Assembly: GCF_001305575.3 (NCBI RefSeq) | Contig: NZ_CP012373.2 | Location: 1,426,001 to 1,490,000 of the forward strand | Direction of reading: 5' to 3' | Length of the DNA stretch: 64,000 nt | Origin: Beggiatoa leptomitoformis | GTDB lineage: Bacteria > Pseudomonadota > Gammaproteobacteria > Beggiatoales > Beggiatoaceae | Shown: positions 26,715 to 35,597 of the stretch, one piece after another | How the letters are laid out: each line of letters opens with the position of its first letter | How positions within the stretch are numbered: the stretch's first letter is position 1 | Position numbers and translations under genes: made by a program | Notes under the pieces: model-generated | What the model was told of the DNA's origin: nothing | The model's input: the letters and a program-made list of their open reading frames with translations, nothing else | The model's database searches: none

Positions 26715-27659
26715 TTAATGCAACCGCTGAATCTCTTCCGCAGTCAATTGGGTTAATTTGGTAATTAACGTGATGGGTAGCCCTTCTGCTAGCATTTGCC
26801 GAGCAATCTGTTGGGTTGTTTTATTGATACCTTGTTGCTCGCCTTTTTCCATGCCTAGCTGTACGCCCTGTTCCATGCCTAGCTGTACGCCCTGTTCCAT
26901 GCCTAGCTGTACGCCCTTTTCCATGCCTTGCTGTACGCCTTTTTCCATACCTAGCTGTACGCCTTTTTCCATGCCTAGTTGTATGCCCTTTTCCATGCCT
27001 TGCTGTACGCCTTCTCCAAAATGCTTTTCGTAGCTTTCTTTAAATAAGGGATTTTCCATTAAATTAACGCGAATACTCATGGTACGAACCTCTTCTTTTA
27101 ATAAACTGGGCAGTTCTAATGGTCTAAGTCCTGATAAAACGGCTAGACGTGTTATGACATCATTCCGATGATTTTCTGCTAGCCCCGCAACTTTGTTTAA
27201 AACCCGTCTAACCGCTTCACGACGGTCTGGTAAACGACCTAGTAAACTTAAGATGTTATCGCTGATTTCTTCACTTTCTAATAAGCTAAGACAATCTAAC
27301 TCGCGAATATCAATTAATTGATAAGAAAAGTTTAGCTGTTTATGTTGGATAGTGGTGGTAAAACGGCTGGGTTTGTTGCCGACATATAATACTTGTTGTA
27401 TCGGTTCTATTTGATAAGCCTGATATATCAAGCTGTAATATTCCAATTCACGCCATTGCATGTCTGCATCATTATCACTTTGTAATTCTAAATGGTGGAT
27501 TTGTCCATTGGCTAATTTTGCAATAATATCAGGGCGACGTTGTTTTGTTTGAGAAAATTCTAGGTTTAATAATTCTACAGGTAATGCACCCCATAAAGTT
27601 TGAAAAAGTTGTTTTGGCAATTGTTGAAATAAGTCTTTTAGGGTGATGTCGTAGTGCAT
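26715..27659 (-). CDS. Rpn-like PD-(D/E)XK nuclease with C-terminal GMEKG repeats
   Basis: The 314-residue protein has an N-terminal nuclease domain with Asp in RRPDIIAK near residue 44 and ExQ in HHLELQSD near residue 58. This is followed by a helical region and a run of about seven 8-residue repeats of the form VQLGMEKG encoded by 24-base units. It ends with a TQLTAEEIQRLH tail. The N-terminal domain differs from that of the 16181 gene, but the layout is the same. An internal GAGGT-N7-ATG at 27080 could start a 121-residue C-terminal product, and that segment is duplicated downstream. Confidence 0.85.
   Translation of the reverse strand: MHYDITLKDLFQQLPKQLFQTLWGALPVELLNLEFSQTKQRRPDIIAKLANGQIHHLELQSDNDADMQWRELEYYSLIYQAYQIEPIQQVLYVGNKPSRFTTTIQHKQLNFSYQLIDIRELDCLSLLESEEISDNILSLLGRLPDRREAVRRVLNKVAGLAENHRNDVITRLAVLSGLRPLELPSLLKEEVRTMSIRVNLMENPLFKESYEKHFGEGVQQGMEKGIQLGMEKGVQLGMEKGVQQGMEKGVQLGMEQGVQLGMEQGVQLGMEKGEQQGINKTTQQIARQMLAEGLPITLITKLTQLTAEEIQRLH
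27078..27092 (-). promoter_or_regulatory. Internal ribosome-binding site and start within the second Rpn gene
   Basis: GAGGT (27092-27088) lies 7 bases before the in-frame ATG at 27080 (VRTM-SIRVN). The region between nuclease and repeat domains is where E. coli rpn genes start their small products. Confidence 0.55.
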
Positions 27660-27712
27660 GGTGTTTATTTATATCCTTATTGATTGCTTTAGCAGGGTAA
27701 TGATAAAAACGG

Positions 27713-28174
27713 TCACTTTTCACTAATGCGCTTCGCAATGGGTTTTGACACAAAATAGCGATTTACGTAGGAGGCAAATAAGTCTTCTAGTGTGTTCTCT
27801 ACATTATTGCTAAGTAATACTTTTTGTTCACTAAAGCGAATTGCGGTTTCTCGGGGGCGAATTAATTCATTAAAGATAGTTCGTGCAAAATCACTATATT
27901 CTTTTTTAGAGTGGTTCTCTAATTGATACTTGTCTAGTAGTTTTTGAATCCTAATTAATTCTTTTTCTAAGATATTTTCTTTTGCAAAAAGATAGGCATC
28001 ACGTGCTTCTTTGTGAAAAAAATGCGTAATTCGTCCATAACGTTTATTAGTGAGTTTAAAACCGAAAAAATGATGTTGTGTTGCTAATAACACGATACCA
28101 ACATTAATAAACTCTTCTGTTTCTATAGTGGGCATAAAACGCACAATGGCGTATTGACACAGAATTTTTTCCAT
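27713..28174 (-). CDS. DUF3037 protein
   Basis: The 153-residue protein carries the DUF3037 opening (CQYAIVRFMPTIETEEFINVGI) and a long helical remainder. Its ATG shares one base with the stop of the HipA-like kinase gene (TAATG), so the two are translationally coupled. DUF3037 and HipA-like proteins are repeatedly found side by side, which suggests a functional pair, though the biochemical role of DUF3037 is unknown. Confidence 0.85.
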   Translation of the reverse strand: MEKILCQYAIVRFMPTIETEEFINVGIVLLATQHHFFGFKLTNKRYGRITHFFHKEARDAYLFAKENILEKELIRIQKLLDKYQLENHSKKEYSDFARTIFNELIRPRETAIRFSEQKVLLSNNVENTLEDLFASYVNRYFVSKPIAKRISEK

Positions 28175-28929
28175 TATTTATCCCAAAATGCTGTATTTTT
28201 ACAATGTATTAGTTGGTCATAAATTGCGTTTAAATCAAAATCGACAGGAATAGTTTGTTCAATATCAATAAACCACCATTCATTAGGAACACTATTACAA
28301 ATCGCATCCCAATCTTTTAATGCCTCTAAAAACAATCTGTTATAATGTTTTTGTATGGCTTTATCAGTAGATAATATAACCCATTGTTTTCTGAAAATAT
28401 GTAATTCAATAAAATCCTGTTTACAGAAATTTTTATCAAACGCCAAGTTATGATCAATTACAACTAATCTAGTGGAAGACGGATCTATCGCTTTTAACCG
28501 CCATAAAAGATTGGGGTTTCCTCCTTGTTCGGTCAAGGTGCGATCCATATTTTGAATCCACCAATCGTATGCAAATATCGCTTGTTGTAAGGTGTCAGGT
28601 ATTTCATGAAGATGATTAGGTTCAACTTCAATAGTATATTCCTGCCGTAACGATCCAAACGCTAAACCAATACCTAACTGTGTAACATCTCTATATGTAT
28701 TTTTTTCTAAGAACGCGCTAGGCACATGAACCACGTTAAATGGTGCAATGGGTAGTTGTAGTTTTTGCGCCAAACATCCTGCAATCCACTCGCAAATTTG
28801 GCTACGTCTTCCTGCACGCATACCTTTTACGAAATAAATCTGCTTATCATTGCCACGACAAATAAAAGGGGCTGTTGTTCCTTCATTAGCACGTCCGAGT
28901 ATCTCGATAATTTCAACTGACATAACCAC
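28174..28929 (-). CDS. HipA-like kinase
   Basis: The 251-residue protein lacks the HipA N-terminal domain but keeps the kinase core: a lysine in YFVKG (K35), the catalytic loop WWIQNMDRT (N127, D129), an Asn in GNPNLLW, and the metal-binding motif VIDHNLAFD (D159). HipA-family kinases phosphorylate protein targets such as GltX. No HipB-like DNA-binding gene is present; the overlapping DUF3037 gene may take a partner role. All catalytic residues look intact, so activity is plausible. Confidence 0.82.
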   Translation of the reverse strand: MVMSVEIIEILGRANEGTTAPFICRGNDKQIYFVKGMRAGRRSQICEWIAGCLAQKLQLPIAPFNVVHVPSAFLEKNTYRDVTQLGIGLAFGSLRQEYTIEVEPNHLHEIPDTLQQAIFAYDWWIQNMDRTLTEQGGNPNLLWRLKAIDPSSTRLVVIDHNLAFDKNFCKQDFIELHIFRKQWVILSTDKAIQKHYNRLFLEALKDWDAICNSVPNEWWFIDIEQTIPVDFDLNAIYDQLIHCKNTAFWDK

Positions 28930-28951
28930 CTCACGACATTACAAAGAATGG

Positions 28952-28984
28952 ACTGAATCAGAATTTACTAAATTTTCAGGATTA
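28952..28984. repeat. Dispersed CTGAATCAG repeat
   Basis: CTGAATCAGAATTT followed by AAATTTTCAGGATT, an intergenic member of the repeat family also seen at 3570, 45063 and 63051. Confidence 0.45.
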
Positions 28985-29017
28985 ATTACCTTTAAAAACG
29001 CCCCTTTTATTAATCCA

Positions 29018-32000
29018 TTACGCTATCAATTGAGTTAATACTTTATCTAGTAAAGTCCAACGGCTGATAAAATCGGGGCTAGACCATAGTAGGCGTAATT
29101 TATCTTGTCCATCAATTCGGTATTGCTTCGGGTTTTTCTGCACTAATTGAATAACTTGTAAAGGTTCTATCGGTGGATTTTCGATAAATTGTAAATATCC
29201 GCCTTCTGTTCCTATATCGATTTTACGAATCCCCAATGGGGTCGCTTTTAGTTTTAATTCTGTGATTTGTAACAGTGCTTTTGCGGGGTCGGGCAATAAT
29301 CCGAAACGGTCTATCATTTCTACTTGAATTTCGTCTAATGCTTCTGCGCTGGGTGCATTGGCAATGCGTTTATACAGAATTAAACGACTATGTACATCGG
29401 GTAAATAATCATTGGGAATCAAGGCAGAAACGTGTAAATTAATTTCTGTCCCTGTATTTAATGGACGTTCTAATTCTGGTTGTTTTCCTGCTTTGAGGGC
29501 TTCAATCGCGCGCTCCAATAATTCGGTATAAAGACTATAGCCAATTTCTTGAATATGCCCGCTTTGTTCATCGCCAAGTAATTCTCCTGCTCCACGAATT
29601 TCTAAATCGTGGGTTGCTAAGGTAAAACCCATGCCCAGCTCTTCTAACGCGCTAATAGCATCTAAGCGTTTTACTGCATCGGGTGTCATGGATTTTTTGG
29701 GCGGGGCGATTAGATACGCATAAGCGCGATGGTGTGAGCGTCCAACGCGTCCACGCAGTTGATACAGTTGAGCAAGTCCTAATTTATCTGCACGGTTGAT
29801 AATGATGGTGTTTGCTGTCGGTACGTCTATACCTGTTTCAATAATTGTCGTACAGACTAATACATTGAAGCGTCGATGATAAAAGTCTTGCATTACCCGT
29901 TCTAATTCCCGTTCGCGCATTTTGCCGTGTGCAACACGGACTTGTGCTTCTGGCACGAGATTGACGATATCATTTGCCATATTTTCAATGCTATCAATGT
30001 CATTGTGTAAAAAATAGACTTGTCCACCACGACGCAATTCGCGTTGAATTGCTTCAATCAAAGTCGGAATATGCCATTCTTTTACAAAGGTTTTAATCGT
30101 TAGTCGACGTGAGGGGGGGGTAGCAATAATGGATAAGTCGCGCAGATTGGATAATGCCATGTTTAATGAACGTGGAATTGGCGTGGCGGTGAGGGTCAGC
30201 ACGTCAACTTCTGCACGTAGGGCTTTAAATTTTTCCTTTTGACGTACACCAAAACGGTGTTCTTCGTCGATAATAACCAATCCTAACTGTTTGAATTTAA
30301 TATTTTCTTGTAGTAGTTTATGTGTGCCAATGACGATATCGACTTTGCCATCTGCAACTGCTAGCAAGGTTTCTTCTTGTTGTTTTTTGTTGCGAAAGCG
30401 AGAAAGTTGTTCAACTTGTACTGCCCAATCGGCAAAACGGTCTTGAAAGTTTTGATAATGTTGTTGGGCGAGTAGGGTTGTTGGGACTAGTACCGCCACT
30501 TGTAATCCATCTTGTACCGCAATAAACGCGGCTCGCATCGCTACTTCAGTTTTACCAAAACCGACATCGCCACATACAAGTCTATCCATCGCTTTTGGTG
30601 CGTACATATCGGCTAAAACAGCATCAATGGCTTCTTGCTGGTCGGGCGTTTCTTCAAAGGGAAAGCCTTCTGCAAAACCTTGATAGGCAACTAAATCTTG
30701 TTTACAGGCATGACCTGAACGGATTGCGCGTTTTGCGTAAATATCGAGGAGTTCTACGGCAACATCACGCACTTGTTGTGCGGCTTTACGACGGGCTTTT
30801 TCCCATTGTCCTGAGCCTAGTCGGTGTAGGGGGGCGTGTTCGGGGTCTGTGCCTGTAAATCGACTGATTAGATGTAGTTGTGCAACGGGAACGTAGAGTT
30901 TTTCTTGTTTGTCGTATTCTAAATGTAGAAATTCCGCAGGCATGTCACTGATGTCTAAAGTAACTAAGCCTTGATAACGTCCTACGCCGTATTGTTCATG
31001 TACAACAGGTGCGCCGATGGTGAGTTCGGTGAGGTTGCGGACAATCGCATCTGTATCGCGTTGGGTTGCGGCTTTTTTGCGTAATCGTCGTTGTGCGACA
31101 CGCTCGCCAAATAGTTGGGTTTCGCTGATGACGGTGAGCGGTTGTGATTCTTCAGCGAGTAGTAGCCCTTGTGTGAGGGGGGCAATGGTTAGGTTTAGGG
31201 GGTGTGGACTATTTAGGAAATCTTGCCAATTTTCTACTAATTGTGGTTTTACGGCATAACGACGGAATAATTCTAGCATTGATTCCCGTCGCCCTGTGGT
31301 TTCTGCGGTAATGAGGGTTTTACCATGAAATGTTTGCAGGAAATTTTTGAGGGGAGTCAATGGGTCATGCGCACGGGCATCTATTGGTAAGGCAGGGGGG
31401 GCTTGGGTGGCGAATTGTAGGCCTTTATTTTGTTCGGTCGCGCTGAGGTGAATAGATGGGTAATCTTTGATGTGTGCAAAAACTTCATTCAGTTGTAGAA
31501 ATAGGTGGGAAGGCGCAAGCTGTGGGCGTTCTATGTCATGACGGAGTTGTTCATAGCGTCCTTGTGCATCTGTCCAGAATTGGTTAATGGTGTCTAAAAC
31601 ACCTTCTAATGTCATTATTATGCTATTAGTGGGTAAGTAATCAAACAGTGTATGTACTTCATTAAAAAATAAGGGTAAATAGTATTCTATTCCCGCAGGT
31701 GCAATGTGGTTGCTGATGTCTTTATAAACAGGGCAGCGGGTGGGGTCACCACCAAATTGGGTGCGCCATTGGGTGCGGAAGCGGGTGATGGCTTCATCGT
31801 CTAGTGGAAATTCGCGGGCGGGCAATAGGCGAACTTCAGTTAATGTGTTTTGCGTGCGTTGGGTCTCGGGGTCAAAAGTGCGAATGGTTTCAATTTCATC
31901 ACCAAAGAATTCTAGTCTGTAGGGTTCATCGCTACCCATGGGGAAAAAATCGCATAGTCCCCCGCGCACGGTAAATTCTCCATGTTCAGCAACTTGAGAA

Positions 32001-32470
32001 ACATAGTGATAGCCACTTTGTTCTAGTTGTTGGCGGAGTTTTTCTTGATTGAGGTGTTGTCCTTGTTTGAGTAAGAAACTGTTTGCACGGACATAGGTTT
32101 TTGGGGGTAAACGGTGGAGTAGGGTTGTCATTGGCAACACTAGTACACCTTGTTCTATGTCAGGCAATTGATAGAGGGTTAATAGTCGTTCTGAAACAAT
32201 ATCTTGATGGGGAGAGAATAGGTCATAGGGTAAGGTTTCCCAATCGGGAAAGCTTAACAGATGTAGGTGGGCGGGGGCGTAAAATTGGATTTCTTCCACC
32301 AGCCGTTGCATGGTAAGGGTATCGGGGGTAATAACAATGAACGGTTGAGCGTGGGCGGTGGCCACTTGGCTAATGGCTAAACCGATGCTGCTACCTTGTA
32401 AACCACTCCAATCTTGACGTTGACCTGTTTTAACTGTAAGCGCGGGATGTAAAGGGGATAGACGAGACAT
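29018..32470 (-). CDS. mfd: Transcription-repair coupling factor
   Basis: At 1150 residues this is full-length Mfd. It has the UvrB-like N-terminal domains, the CarD-like RNA polymerase interaction domain (HEQYGVGRYQGL), the RecG-like helicase with Walker A GDVGFGKTEVAMRAA and DEEHRFGV, and the C-terminal TRCF domain. It displaces stalled RNA polymerase and recruits UvrAB. It is transcribed alone or as the first gene before the HipA-like kinase, 88 bases downstream. Confidence 0.98.
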   Translation of the reverse strand: MSRLSPLHPALTVKTGQRQDWSGLQGSSIGLAISQVATAHAQPFIVITPDTLTMQRLVEEIQFYAPAHLHLLSFPDWETLPYDLFSPHQDIVSERLLTLYQLPDIEQGVLVLPMTTLLHRLPPKTYVRANSFLLKQGQHLNQEKLRQQLEQSGYHYVSQVAEHGEFTVRGGLCDFFPMGSDEPYRLEFFGDEIETIRTFDPETQRTQNTLTEVRLLPAREFPLDDEAITRFRTQWRTQFGGDPTRCPVYKDISNHIAPAGIEYYLPLFFNEVHTLFDYLPTNSIIMTLEGVLDTINQFWTDAQGRYEQLRHDIERPQLAPSHLFLQLNEVFAHIKDYPSIHLSATEQNKGLQFATQAPPALPIDARAHDPLTPLKNFLQTFHGKTLITAETTGRRESMLELFRRYAVKPQLVENWQDFLNSPHPLNLTIAPLTQGLLLAEESQPLTVISETQLFGERVAQRRLRKKAATQRDTDAIVRNLTELTIGAPVVHEQYGVGRYQGLVTLDISDMPAEFLHLEYDKQEKLYVPVAQLHLISRFTGTDPEHAPLHRLGSGQWEKARRKAAQQVRDVAVELLDIYAKRAIRSGHACKQDLVAYQGFAEGFPFEETPDQQEAIDAVLADMYAPKAMDRLVCGDVGFGKTEVAMRAAFIAVQDGLQVAVLVPTTLLAQQHYQNFQDRFADWAVQVEQLSRFRNKKQQEETLLAVADGKVDIVIGTHKLLQENIKFKQLGLVIIDEEHRFGVRQKEKFKALRAEVDVLTLTATPIPRSLNMALSNLRDLSIIATPPSRRLTIKTFVKEWHIPTLIEAIQRELRRGGQVYFLHNDIDSIENMANDIVNLVPEAQVRVAHGKMRERELERVMQDFYHRRFNVLVCTTIIETGIDVPTANTIIINRADKLGLAQLYQLRGRVGRSHHRAYAYLIAPPKKSMTPDAVKRLDAISALEELGMGFTLATHDLEIRGAGELLGDEQSGHIQEIGYSLYTELLERAIEALKAGKQPELERPLNTGTEINLHVSALIPNDYLPDVHSRLILYKRIANAPSAEALDEIQVEMIDRFGLLPDPAKALLQITELKLKATPLGIRKIDIGTEGGYLQFIENPPIEPLQVIQLVQKNPKQYRIDGQDKLRLLWSSPDFISRWTLLDKVLTQLIA

Positions 32471-32570
32471 AAGGGCAGGTTATTTCGTTAGCGGTGTGTG
32501 AACGCATATTATAACGAGAATTAGCCCTGACCCACAGACGATATTAATGTGATGATTTTAGATGGGTTAG

Positions 32571-33110
32571 TTATCTGTCAGACCAGTAAATATTTTTATG
32601 TCGGTAGTAAAGGTGGGGAACAAGGTGATGGTTGTAATAGGGTGATGCGTAAGTTGGCTCGTAATCGTCGTAAAAATGGTTATATCGGTCAAGCATCATT
32701 ACGTCGGGTGTATGTTTGCGTCGGTAAGTGGTTTGCGCGCTTTCACTGAGTGCGTTATGGCTTTGATATAAAGATTCAAGGGATTTGATGGCTACGTTTG
32801 CTCGATTGTGATTTTGATTGGCAATATCAGGCAGCAGTTGGCGACGTATTTCTAGTTCACCACAGGAGAGTTGTTGTAATACTCCGTTTTGTACGCGCTG
32901 TTGTTCTGCTTGGTAAAATTCGTCAGCTATGCTGCCCGTTCCGCGACTGGGTAAAAGGTGGTTGAGTTCTGTGAGTGCTTGTTCTGTTGTGAATGGATTT
33001 GGACATTGTTGGTCTAGTGCAACATTTTCTCCTTGTGGGCAGTGACAATTCGTTTCTGCAAATAGGGGTTGTGCGAGGAGAAGCATGGTTATAAGTAGCG
33101 TGCGTAACAT
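32571..33110 (-). CDS. Small secreted protein of unknown family
   Basis: The 179-residue product has a signal peptide (MLRTLLITMLLLAQPLFA) and a Cys-containing N-terminal region (NCHCPQGENVALDQQCPNP). Its C-terminus is rich in Tyr and His (HFYDDYEPTYASPYYNHH). No family is recognised. It could bind a metal through His/Tyr, which is speculative. The 79-base gap to the next gene upstream suggests it may share a transcript with the membrane protein and HD-GYP gene. Confidence 0.7.
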   Translation of the reverse strand: MLRTLLITMLLLAQPLFAETNCHCPQGENVALDQQCPNPFTTEQALTELNHLLPSRGTGSIADEFYQAEQQRVQNGVLQQLSCGELEIRRQLLPDIANQNHNRANVAIKSLESLYQSHNALSESAQTTYRRKHTPDVMMLDRYNHFYDDYEPTYASPYYNHHLVPHLYYRHKNIYWSDR

Positions 33111-33189
33111 AATATTTTATCTCATTCATTATATTTTTTGAGCAGGTATGGCGTGTGTAACCGTGTGAAAATAGGCACTTTATGCGGGT

Positions 33190-33642
33190 TTATCCTTTCT
33201 TATCTGGTACGAGTGATTTTTCATCATGGATGGGTAAGTAATCTATGGGTTTACCGTGCCAGAGGGAATAGTGGCGAACAATAGCGGGTGCGTGGGAGAT
33301 AATCCCAGATATTATTAATATGCTAATGAGTAAAAATTGTTCGTAATAGTGAAAGTGTAGCAGTAGGAAAAAGAGACCTAATTTACTCAAAATAGCCAAG
33401 CCGCCTAATTGAAATAACCAGACAGCATTTGTCCAAAGTTCTAGTAGAATAAGGCAGATACCTGTAAAACTGGTGAGCAGTAAATAGGGATACCATGTAT
33501 TTTCTGGTAGGTGAAATAAAATACCGCCCCCCAGTCCAACCACGCCAATAATATGTAATGTTCGTAAGATAATTCTTGCCCACCGTAAACCGTTAAAACG
33601 TCGATGTTGTTTTGGAAATAGCCAGTTTTGGAGGGGTATCAT
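33190..33642 (-). CDS. Four-helix integral membrane protein of unknown function
   Basis: The 150-residue protein has a basic N-terminus and four hydrophobic segments (near IIGVVGLGGGILF, LLLTSFTGICLILLEL, LGGLAILSKLGLFFLLL, LLISILIISGIISH). Its ATG overlaps the stop of the HD-GYP gene by four bases (ATGA), so it is translated in tandem with it. No family name is assigned. Confidence 0.75.
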   Translation of the reverse strand: MIPLQNWLFPKQHRRFNGLRWARIILRTLHIIGVVGLGGGILFHLPENTWYPYLLLTSFTGICLILLELWTNAVWLFQLGGLAILSKLGLFFLLLHFHYYEQFLLISILIISGIISHAPAIVRHYSLWHGKPIDYLPIHDEKSLVPDKKG

Positions 33643-35303
33643 TTGGTTAGGCTGTGTTCTGGTTGGGGGACATAACCCGGAATTTTATTTAAATCAATGG
33701 TGTCTATTTGTTCGGGCGGTAAAAATTTTTCGGCATATTGCATGTAAATTTTGTTGTGCATGAATATGTCAAATAAATCAGGGTCTATATGGTTATCTAG
33801 TTTCATATTTCCTAAGATTGTGAGGGCTTTAGATAAAGGCATGGCTTTTTTGTAAGGTCTATCACCGGCTGTTAGGGCTTCAAAAATATCCGCAATGCCC
33901 ATAATACGGGCTTGTATTGACATTTGTTCGCGGGTAAGCCCTTTTGGGTAGCCTTTGCCGTCCATCCGTTCATGATGTCCACCTGCAAATTCGGGAACAC
34001 GGCGTAAATGTTTGGGATAGGGGAGTTGTTCTAACATGCTAATGGTTGCAACGATATGGTTATTAATAACTTGCCTTTCTTCGGTTGTCAACGTTCCCCG
34101 ACTAATCATTAAATTATAGATTTCTTCTTCCGTTAATAGCGGTTGTGTTTGTCCATCAGGATTAATCCAGTGGTGTTCCGCAATTTGTCGTACACGGTTT
34201 TTATGGGCATCGTCCATAAATTCGCCACCAATATTGCATTGTTGTATAAAAGTTTTTTCTTGATTAAGCTGCTGTTTTTGTTCGTCTAATTTTTTATCTA
34301 GTTGGGATATATCGGTGGTTTGATTGGCAATATGGTCGCGTAGTAATTTAATTTCTGCGTCGCGTTTTAATACTTCAAATCGTGCATCAATAAGGTGAAT
34401 ACGGTCAAAAATAGTTTGTAGTTTTGTTGCTTTATCTACGACATATTCAGGTGTTGTGACTTTGCCACAGTCGTGCAACCAGCCTGCAACGTAGAGTTCA
34501 TAACGGTCTTCTTCTGTCATTTGAAAGTGTTTTAGTGTGCCTGTCTCCGTGTTTGCAACAGCATCCGCTAACATCATGGTCAATTCAGGCACACGGCGAC
34601 AGTGTCCGCCTGTGTAGGGGGATTTGTTGTCAATTGCGGATGCAATGAGTTGAATAAAAGATTCAAATAGTTTGCGTTGTTCTTCTATGAGTTGTTGATT
34701 AACCATTGCAACAGCGGCTTGTGAGGCGAGCGATTCGACGAGTTCTTGGTCAAATTGACTAAATTCTTGAATATCTTTGCTGATGGGGTTAATTGCGTTG
34801 ATTAGTTGGAGTACGCCTATCACTTCGTCTTCATTATTTTTCATTGGGACGGTTAGAAAGGATTTTGAGCGATAACCTGTTTTTTGGTCAAAAGCGCGTG
34901 TGCCTGAAAAATCAAAGTCAGGATTGCTGTAAGCGTCAGCAATATTAATGGTTTGCCCTCGCAATGCTGCACAGACAGCAACGGTGTGTAGGTTGGGTTC
35001 ACCGTGTTCGTTGTACATGGGAAGTGGTGGAAAGGTGATGGGGTCGCCACTCGTTCCTCCTTTTTGTACTTTTAGGCTGTTATTCAGTAGGATTTCAAAA
35101 TCTAATCCATTATTTTCATTACGGGTATAGAGTGTTCCACCATCAGCAAAAGTTATCCGTTTCGCTTCTTTGAGAATGCGTTCTAGTAAGCGTGTTCCAT
35201 TTTTCTCAGCAGACAAGGCTATTCCAATCGCATTAAGGGCTTTTAAACGTGCTAATGGATCGAGAATATTTTCAACTGGTGTGGTGGATAAGGGTTGCAT
35301 CAT
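33639..35303 (-). CDS. GAF-HD-GYP cyclic-di-GMP phosphodiesterase
   Basis: The 554-residue soluble protein begins with a GAF domain (~residues 20-205: GYRSKSFLTVPMKN, GVLQLINAIN). The HD-GYP domain has the HD pair in GWLHDCGKV near residue 276 and HHERMDGKGYP near 442. A ~100-residue coiled-coil insert (LDKKLDEQKQQLNQEK) separates the HD and GYP parts, longer than is usual. HD-GYP proteins hydrolyse cyclic di-GMP; the GAF domain probably senses a small ligand. Confidence 0.92.
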   Translation of the reverse strand: MMQPLSTTPVENILDPLARLKALNAIGIALSAEKNGTRLLERILKEAKRITFADGGTLYTRNENNGLDFEILLNNSLKVQKGGTSGDPITFPPLPMYNEHGEPNLHTVAVCAALRGQTINIADAYSNPDFDFSGTRAFDQKTGYRSKSFLTVPMKNNEDEVIGVLQLINAINPISKDIQEFSQFDQELVESLASQAAVAMVNQQLIEEQRKLFESFIQLIASAIDNKSPYTGGHCRRVPELTMMLADAVANTETGTLKHFQMTEEDRYELYVAGWLHDCGKVTTPEYVVDKATKLQTIFDRIHLIDARFEVLKRDAEIKLLRDHIANQTTDISQLDKKLDEQKQQLNQEKTFIQQCNIGGEFMDDAHKNRVRQIAEHHWINPDGQTQPLLTEEEIYNLMISRGTLTTEERQVINNHIVATISMLEQLPYPKHLRRVPEFAGGHHERMDGKGYPKGLTREQMSIQARIMGIADIFEALTAGDRPYKKAMPLSKALTILGNMKLDNHIDPDLFDIFMHNKIYMQYAEKFLPPEQIDTIDLNKIPGYVPQPEHSLTK

Positions 35304-35597
35304 GATGGATACCTTGGTTGATAGCTTTCAGTATTTGTTGCGCTGAAAGGTGAATCCGTGTTTATAACATCGAACATAGAACAATTATTAGTGAAGGTGC
35401 AATAATTAGCAAATTGTATTCGGTAAAAATACATAACATAATAAATTTTATTAAAGATTTTTAAGATGAATGTAGATTATGCTTTATATACGTTCTTTTT
35501 TAAGAATAGCAGTAGAGGTGCGATTAATCGTATCTCTACGCTAGTTTTGTAGAAGTCTTGAACCTGTGATAGAAGTAGATAACTGTTATATCGTGGC
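35304..35597. other. Intergenic region with a 28-base palindrome
   Basis: No gene is seen in these 294 bases. At 35512-35539 GTAGAGGTGCGAT faces ATCGTATCTCTAC with two G-T wobbles, beyond the 3' end of the binding-protein gene (35598). It belongs to the GGTGCGAA palindrome family and may be its terminator. The HD-GYP promoter should also lie here. Confidence 0.45.

Noticed and set aside
26758-27033. Plus-strand frame rich in CTPCSMPS repeats
   Set aside because: It is the complement of the GMEKG repeat of the Rpn-like gene and has no independent support.
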